NCBI GenBank assembly: GCA_018894775.1
Contig: JAHIPG010000257.1
Coordinates: 1-6,167 of the forward strand
Origin: Nanobdellota archaeon
Lineage (GTDB): Archaea; Nanobdellota; Nanobdellia; SCGC-AAA011-G17; VGLX01
Length of the DNA stretch: 6,167 nucleotides
Direction of reading: 5' to 3'
Made by a program: the position numbers and the translations under genes. The stretch's first letter is position 1, and each line of letters begins with the position of its first letter. Below are positions 5,537-6,167 of the stretch, in pieces. The notes beneath the pieces were generated by a model. That model was not told the origin of the DNA. It worked only from the letters and a program-made list of their open reading frames with translations, and ran no database searches.

Positions 5537-6118
5537 CTAACTCCTATTCATACTCTCGATGATGAGTCGACGTATTTCTTCGCTTTTACTTGTATTGTTT
5601 TGTGCAGCTACCTTCCTTAGGTAGTTGTCCAAGTTTCTCTCCAAAACTAAATTAAAACGTGCTCTGCGATGTTTTTCTTCCACAACATTCAAATAAGCTT
5701 CGAGTACATTCCCAACTGTGGACCTGTTATATTCGGCTACATAGATAGAATCTACTTTAGCCGGATCTACAAGGTAGTGCATGGTGTCCTGGGTCTTGGC
5801 TGGACGCACTGTCCTGCCACGCGTAACACGGTTATAGTGAAGAAAAAGAACAGGCAAGTTTCTTTCTAAGCCCATGTGATACTGTTGCCCAACCTCTAGG
5901 GACGGTATAGTTTTCTCCAGTACTAATGCATCAGATTTGACAATCCCTTCCAAAGTGCCCCTGAACTTATCAACGAAGGTCTCGTCACCTGATTTGGTAT
6001 CATGAACCCATTCATTGGATACATCATGTCCAAGCGACTTAATTTTGTCGTTTATTAGTTTGTATAGTTCAGGGTACTTTCTAAATCCCTCCGAAGATCC
6101 CCCAAAATGCACCTGCAT
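5537..6118 (-). CDS. Nucleoside 2-deoxyribosyltransferase-like domain fused to ribbon-helix-helix DNA-binding domain; probable nucleotide-responsive regulator
   Basis: The 193-residue protein has two parts. Residues 1-97 look like the nucleoside deoxyribosyltransferase/TIR-like flavodoxin-type fold: an N-terminal MQVHFGGSSEG strand and loop, a helix ending KSLGHDVSNEW, and KSDALVLEKTIPSLEVGQQY (61-80), where Glu75 sits at the place of the catalytic Glu, then the strand PVLFLH. Residues 152-193 look like a ribbon-helix-helix domain: strand ARFNLVLE, helix NLDNYLRKVAAQN, turn NTSKSEE and helix IRRLIIESMN. About 55 residues of linker lie between. Such proteins dimerise and bind short repeated operators, so this is probably a transcription factor whose other half senses a nucleotide or nucleoside; it could also be an enzyme. 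It converges on the TS-like gene with adjacent stop codons. The RHH call is firmer than the N-terminal one; the regulated sites are inferred. Confidence 0.65.
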   Translation of the reverse strand: MQVHFGGSSEGFRKYPELYKLINDKIKSLGHDVSNEWVHDTKSGDETFVDKFRGTLEGIVKSDALVLEKTIPSLEVGQQYHMGLERNLPVLFLHYNRVTRGRTVRPAKTQDTMHYLVDPAKVDSIYVAEYNRSTVGNVLEAYLNVVEEKHRRARFNLVLERNLDNYLRKVAAQNNTSKSEEIRRLIIESMNRS

Positions 6119-6151
6119 AATAGCATTGTAGCATCAAATAGGCATAAATGC
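6115..6151. repeat. GCAT repeat cluster over the regulator's promoter and start codon
   Basis: On the + strand GCAT recurs at 6115-6118, 6123-6126, 6131-6134 and 6142-6145 (steps of 8, 8 and 11 bases). The two middle copies sit in TAGCATTG and TAGCATCA, and the last copy begins a near-palindrome GCATAAATGC (6142-6151). The cluster spans the start codon and predicted -10 of the leftward regulator, where an autoregulatory ribbon-helix-helix protein could bind. Short A/T-rich tetramers can recur by chance, so this is tentative. Confidence 0.35.
6125..6133 (-). promoter_or_regulatory. Extended -10 promoter of the regulator gene, giving a leaderless transcript
   Basis: On the minus strand TGCTACAAT is an extended -10 (TGn then TACAAT, 6130 down to 6125). 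The ATG begins 7 bases after its last base, which is where transcription should start, so the message would be leaderless. No good -35 is present, as is common for extended -10 promoters, and there is no Shine-Dalgarno before ATG 6118. Confidence 0.5.
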
Positions 6152-6167
6152 TGGCCAGACTTACCGG

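Noticed and set aside
5513..5541. Inverted repeat GTTAGC...GCTAAC with an inner GCGC pair, as a terminator
   Set aside because: The stem is short and interrupted, lies mostly inside coding sequence and no T-run follows on either strand.
6148..6167. Possible start of a rightward gene (ATG 6148, AGG a few bases upstream)
   Set aside because: Only six codons remain before the window ends, too little to support a gene.
1..6167. tRNA, rRNA, CRISPR array, insertion sequence or attachment site
   Set aside because: I saw no cloverleaf, regularly spaced direct repeats, transposase, integrase or terminal inverted repeats.

Overview
The window looks like a compact bacterial accessory region, about 40% G+C by eye, with tightly packed genes and standard stop codons (TAA, TAG and TGA all end genes). 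Several starts lack a Shine-Dalgarno and sit 6-16 bases downstream of good -10 boxes, which suggests leaderless or nearly leaderless mRNAs. TGA is a true stop, so this is not a lineage that recodes TGA. The small mixed-function enzymes and compact layout would suit a Patescibacteria-type genome or an acquired island, but I cannot fix the taxon.

Layout. At the left edge the 5' part of a nucleoside diphosphate kinase gene reads leftward (1-194). A short divergent promoter region (195-263) follows. Then six genes read rightward, almost end to end: a QueC-like PP-loop ATPase (264-1058), a thymidylate-kinase-like P-loop kinase (1051-1641), a GT4-type glycosyltransferase (1628-2947), a histidine-decarboxylase-like PLP enzyme (2950-4038), an HD-domain phosphohydrolase (4065-4733) and a divergent thymidylate synthase homologue (4814-5536, or from GTG 4730). 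A leftward gene (5537-6118) meets the last of these with no gap. It encodes a nucleoside-deoxyribosyltransferase-like domain fused to a ribbon-helix-helix DNA-binding domain.

How the genes may work together (inference). The kinase, the diphosphate kinase, the TS-like enzyme, the HD hydrolase and the deoxyribosyltransferase-like sensor all belong to families that act on, or bind, nucleotides. The TS homologue keeps the catalytic Cys, the RSxD phosphate-binding motif and the uracil-selecting Asn, but has lost the His after the catalytic Cys and other TS residues. This suggests altered C5 chemistry on dUMP or UMP. The kinases could lift the product to a triphosphate and the HD enzyme could remove a competing or unwanted nucleotide. 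The glycosyltransferase, decarboxylase and QueC-like ligase could decorate it with a sugar and an amine or acyl group. The product could be a hypermodified DNA or RNA base or a nucleoside metabolite; the sequence alone does not decide.

Regulation. The motif TGTACA-N5-TGTACA occurs twice, each time over a predicted -10/start-site region: before the first rightward gene (241-257) and at the start of the TS-like gene (4804-4820). The ribbon-helix-helix/nucleotide-fold fusion is the obvious candidate to bind it. A separate cluster of GCAT repeats lies over that regulator's own promoter.
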